This document shows positions 61,387 through 64,000 of a stretch of 64,000 nt of DNA, piece after piece. Under the pieces are notes generated by a model. The model was not told where the DNA came from and searched no databases. It saw nothing but the letters and a program-made list of their open reading frames with translations. The stretch is from Melioribacteraceae bacterium (GTDB lineage: Bacteria; Bacteroidota; Ignavibacteria; Ignavibacteriales; Melioribacteraceae): positions 1 to 64,000 of the forward strand of contig JALVFE010000017.1 in the NCBI GenBank assembly GCA_027030245.1, read 5' to 3'. The number at the start of each line of letters is the position of its first letter. Position 1 is the first letter of the stretch. Both the position numbers and the translations under genes were made by a program.

Positions 61387-63124
61387 CTTATGGTCGGAAC
61401 TGTTTGTCGATCAACTCACCGAAAACGGAATTAAGTATGCGTGCATTTCACCGGGGTCGCGAAACACACCGTTAACATTGGCTTTTGCGGGTAATAAAAA
61501 AATTAAAACATTCGTTAATCCCGACGAACGTTCTTCCGGCTTTTTCGCTTTGGGACTTGCGGAAAAAATTTCCGGACCGGTTGTTCTGGTTACAACATCG
61601 GGAACCGCAGTTGCGGAACTTTATCCTGCAATCATAGAAGCTTACCAACGCAGAATACCTTTAATTGTTTGCACAGCCGACAGACCGCCGGAATTGCAAA
61701 ACTGCGGCGCCAACCAAACAATTAATCAAAAAAATATTTACAGAAATCACATCCGTAAATTTTTCGATGCCGGTTTACCTTCGTTAAATTTTGCAAAGCT
61801 CGAAAAAATTAAACAAATAGCAGTCGATGCGGTTGCAATCAGTAAACACGTCAATCGCGGTCCGGTCCATATAAATTTTCCTTTCAGAAAACCGTTGGAA
61901 CCGGAAAGTTACACGGACTTTATAGATTCCAATTTATTGAAAAAAATAAAATCGAAAAAAATCCGGAAAGCCTTTACAGGCAATGCAAAACCGCACTCCA
62001 AAGAAATTAATAATATTGTTCAAACAATTAAGAAAAGCCCCGAAGGTTTAATTCTCTGCGGTTGGGATATGTTCGACGAAGATTTCCCCAAGTTATTAAA
62101 CATGTTTTCTCGACTCACGGGTTATCCTGTAATTGCCGATGGAATTTCAGGTTTGAGATTCGGAAAGATCAGCAGACATAATTTAATTGTGAACGCCAGC
62201 GCGTTTTTACATTCGGAAGCATTTAACTTTCTGCTCGATACAAAAACCATCTTTATGTTCGGCAGCGCGCCTACTTCCAATATCATGCTTGACTTTATTA
62301 AAAAATCGCATGCGCAAAAATTTTTGATTAACGAATACGGCGATTATAAAGATCCTTCCAAAACTGCGGAAAAAATTATCCCGTTGAATCCTTCGGTGTT
62401 TTTAAAAGAAATAATTGCCCGACTACAAAAATCCGGTAACCCGATTAATAATTCTTGGAGAAAGAAAATTAACCGTTTCGATGCGGCTACAGAAAAAATT
62501 AAAAAACACAAAATCCTAAATGCCGCTTTTCCTTTCGAGGGCAGAATCATTCCCGAAGTGATTAAAATTATTCCATCTAATTCCAATTTGGTAATTTCCA
62601 ACAGCATGCCCGTAAGGGATTTGGATTATTTCGCTTCACATTCCCGGAAAAAAATTAACGTTTATACAAACCGCGGTGCCAGCGGAATAGACGGGATTAT
62701 TTCCACGGCAGCAGGAATTGCAGTCTCTTCCAAACGCCCAACATATTTGGTGATTGGCGATTTGGCTTTTTTACATGATGCAAACGGAATGAATATTTTA
62801 CGTAACTATAAAATTCCACTCGTAATAATTTTAATAAACAACAACGGCGGCGGAATTTTCAGAATGCTTCCGGTTGCAAAAAATCGAGCTCATTTTACCG
62901 AATATTTTCAAACTCCGCAATCGGTAAACTTTAGTTCCCTTACAGATGCTTACGGCGGCATTTTCCGCAGAATTAAAAGCTGGAGAGCTTTTGAAAAATT
63001 ACCGGACGAAAAATCATCGGGGAATTTTACAGTTTACGAAATTAAAACCGATGCCGAAAAATCGGTTGAACACCGGAGAAAATATTGGGAAACCGTTAAA
63101 AAAGAAATTAACTCGCAGCTTTGA
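61361..63124 (+). CDS. menD: SEPHCHC synthase MenD
   Basis: 587 aa thiamine diphosphate enzyme that joins isochorismate and 2-oxoglutarate. The N-terminal YACISPGSRNTPLTLAF and DERSSGFFALGLAEK form the substrate site; the C-terminal ThDP motif is GDLAFLHDANGMN ... NNNGGGIF. Overlap with menF and direct abutment with menH indicate one operon. Confidence 0.95.
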   Translation: MKIPINRNSLWSELFVDQLTENGIKYACISPGSRNTPLTLAFAGNKKIKTFVNPDERSSGFFALGLAEKISGPVVLVTTSGTAVAELYPAIIEAYQRRIPLIVCTADRPPELQNCGANQTINQKNIYRNHIRKFFDAGLPSLNFAKLEKIKQIAVDAVAISKHVNRGPVHINFPFRKPLEPESYTDFIDSNLLKKIKSKKIRKAFTGNAKPHSKEINNIVQTIKKSPEGLILCGWDMFDEDFPKLLNMFSRLTGYPVIADGISGLRFGKISRHNLIVNASAFLHSEAFNFLLDTKTIFMFGSAPTSNIMLDFIKKSHAQKFLINEYGDYKDPSKTAEKIIPLNPSVFLKEIIARLQKSGNPINNSWRKKINRFDAATEKIKKHKILNAAFPFEGRIIPEVIKIIPSNSNLVISNSMPVRDLDYFASHSRKKINVYTNRGASGIDGIISTAAGIAVSSKRPTYLVIGDLAFLHDANGMNILRNYKIPLVIILINNNGGGIFRMLPVAKNRAHFTEYFQTPQSVNFSSLTDAYGGIFRRIKSWRAFEKLPDEKSSGNFTVYEIKTDAEKSVEHRRKYWETVKKEINSQL

Positions 63125-63961
63125 ATGATTTTACGATTCGATAAAATCAAGTTCCACATTCTTACAGACAAAGAAAAAGCAAAAGGTAAAACGCCTGTTG
63201 TTTTTCTTCACGGTTTTACGGGCAGTTCCGAAGAATGGCAGCCGCTGTTCAGTAAAATCAGTCCGGAATTTTTTCCACTCGCAATTGATTTAATCGGTCA
63301 CGGTAAAAGCTCTTCACCGGAGGAAATCAATTTTTATTCTGTTGAATCCATTACCAACCATATTATGCAAATATTTAATTATTTAGAATTTAACAAAGTG
63401 ATTTTGGTCGGATATTCGATGGGCGGGCGTGCCGCCTTATCTTTTGCGGTAAGATTTCCGGATAAGATTGAAAAACTAATACTTGAAAGCTCGACAGCGG
63501 GAATAGAAAATGAAGACGAAAGAAAACAGCGTCAAATAAGCGATAACAAACTCGCCGGATTAATTTTGCGTGATGGAATCGAAAAATTTACGGAGTATTG
63601 GCTATCGCTTCCATTATTCGAATCGTTAAAAAATATTTCCGCAAACGATTACGAAAAATTGAGGTTGCGAAAACTCCGGAACAATCCGGTTGGGTTATCG
63701 AATATGTTGAAAGGTTTCGGAACTGGAATAATGCCGCCCTTGTGGAAGAATCTGAAAGATTTAAGATTTCCTGTTCTGTTAATTACCGGTTCATTAGACG
63801 AAAAATTTACGCGCATTAACAGAAGAATGAAAAAATTATTACCTTCCGCACAACATAAAATAATTGAAGGAGCCGGACATAACGTTCATATAGAAAAATC
63901 TGAGGATTTTATTATTTTGGTAAACGAATTTTTATCAAAAAACAGCAAGAGAGAAATATGA
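63125..63961 (+). CDS. menH: SHCHC synthase MenH (alpha/beta hydrolase)
   Basis: 278 aa. VVFLHGFTGSSEEWQPL, nucleophile Ser in VGYSMGGRAAL, acid in TGSLDEKF, and GAGHNVHIE base His. Removes pyruvate from SEPHCHC. Starts immediately after the menD TGA; its own TGA overlaps the next ATG (ATGA). Confidence 0.92.
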   Translation: MILRFDKIKFHILTDKEKAKGKTPVVFLHGFTGSSEEWQPLFSKISPEFFPLAIDLIGHGKSSSPEEINFYSVESITNHIMQIFNYLEFNKVILVGYSMGGRAALSFAVRFPDKIEKLILESSTAGIENEDERKQRQISDNKLAGLILRDGIEKFTEYWLSLPLFESLKNISANDYEKLRLRKLRNNPVGLSNMLKGFGTGIMPPLWKNLKDLRFPVLLITGSLDEKFTRINRRMKKLLPSAQHKIIEGAGHNVHIEKSEDFIILVNEFLSKNSKREI

Positions 63962-64000
63962 GTTTCAATTGGCAAAAAGCAAAAGATTACCAAGATATCA
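63958..64000 (+). CDS. menB: Naphthoate synthase MenB, 5' fragment (runs off window)
   Basis: Starts ATG 63958, overlapping the menH stop by ATGA. The first 14 residues, MSFNWQKAKDYQDI, agree with the MenB N terminus (W-x-x-A-K-x-Y-x-D-I). The position after menH supports it. The rest, with the crotonase core, lies outside the window. Confidence 0.75.
   Translation, partial: MSFNWQKAKDYQDI

Noticed and set aside
1-64000. CRISPR array, transposase, prophage or integrase
   Set aside because: No regularly spaced direct repeats and no matching protein motifs were seen on either strand.

Overview
The window looks like a chromosomal segment from a free-living, AT-rich member of the Bacteroidota/Ignavibacteria group (Ignavibacterium/Melioribacter-like). 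This is inferred from family content, not from a database search. The signs are many beta-barrel and TonB/carboxypeptidase-regulatory-domain outer-membrane proteins, a GWxTD-domain protein, a TatD-radical SAM fusion, an extended S1 ribosomal protein, MlaEFD, a UvrA lacking the first zinc-finger cysteine pair, the classical menaquinone route, and weak or missing Shine-Dalgarno sites before many genes. Most of the window is dense housekeeping DNA. Accessory-looking stretches are the left edge (1-410), 3.8-4.1 kb, 7.7-8.2 kb and 9.4-9.9 kb.

Layout. 1-410: the 3' end of a GIY-YIG nuclease gene that runs into a broken proline-type tRNA. 0.4-4.6 kb (minus): an OmpA protein with two tandem OmpA domains, a DnaE-type polymerase gene that keeps only its C-terminal half, and kdsC. 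4.9-9.4 kb (plus): a TonB receptor, an orphan terminator/sRNA candidate, and a nucleotide pyrophosphatase/phosphodiesterase. 9.4-12.6 kb: repeat mosaic, then a catalytic/non-catalytic M16 peptidase pair. 12.6-22.5 kb (mostly minus): truA-DUF2231-barrel-crotonase-unknown, mtaB-DUF5683, cmk-rpsA, and suhB, with yeaQ opposed. 22.7-35.5 kb (plus): rimO, GWxTD, PfkB kinase, Omp85, UbiA, rnhB, yraN, mlaEFD, uvrA. 35.5-41.8 kb (minus): glycosidase-like protein, aroB-aroK, barrel protein, ppiD-like chaperone. 42-44.4 kb (plus): a two-TM small protein with a sodium/solute symporter. 44.5-51.2 kb (minus): Cys-rich lipoprotein, coaD, rsmD, PilM-like, pseudopilin-like, ComEA-like, dnaJ, grpE, hrcA. 51.4-58.8 kb (plus): purM, lipoprotein + TonB receptor, TatD-rSAM, PBP4, prmA. 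58.8-59.9 kb (minus): MarR and YgjP-like peptidase. 60-64 kb (plus): menF-menD-menH-menB, running off the right edge.

How the genes work together. The menaquinone operon supplies respiratory quinone; a UbiA prenyltransferase at 28 kb could be related or could act on lipids. Omp85, MlaEFD, the PpiD-like chaperone and KdsC maintain an LPS-type outer membrane. hrcA-grpE-dnaJ form the heat-shock unit, but no CIRCE operator is visible in front of it. Between dnaJ and rsmD sit three envelope/DNA-uptake-like genes; the first (ComEA-like) has no ATG, GTG or TTG start and lies in frame directly after the dnaJ stop.

Most interesting for follow-up: the GIY-YIG/tRNA junction with a 22-nt double-hairpin insert in the T loop; the ComEA-like gene with an apparent ATT start; the long hairpin in the rpsA leader; the half-length dnaE behind an operator-like palindrome; and the orphan terminator at 8.0 kb. 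No CRISPR array, rRNA, intact tRNA, transposase or phage gene was seen.
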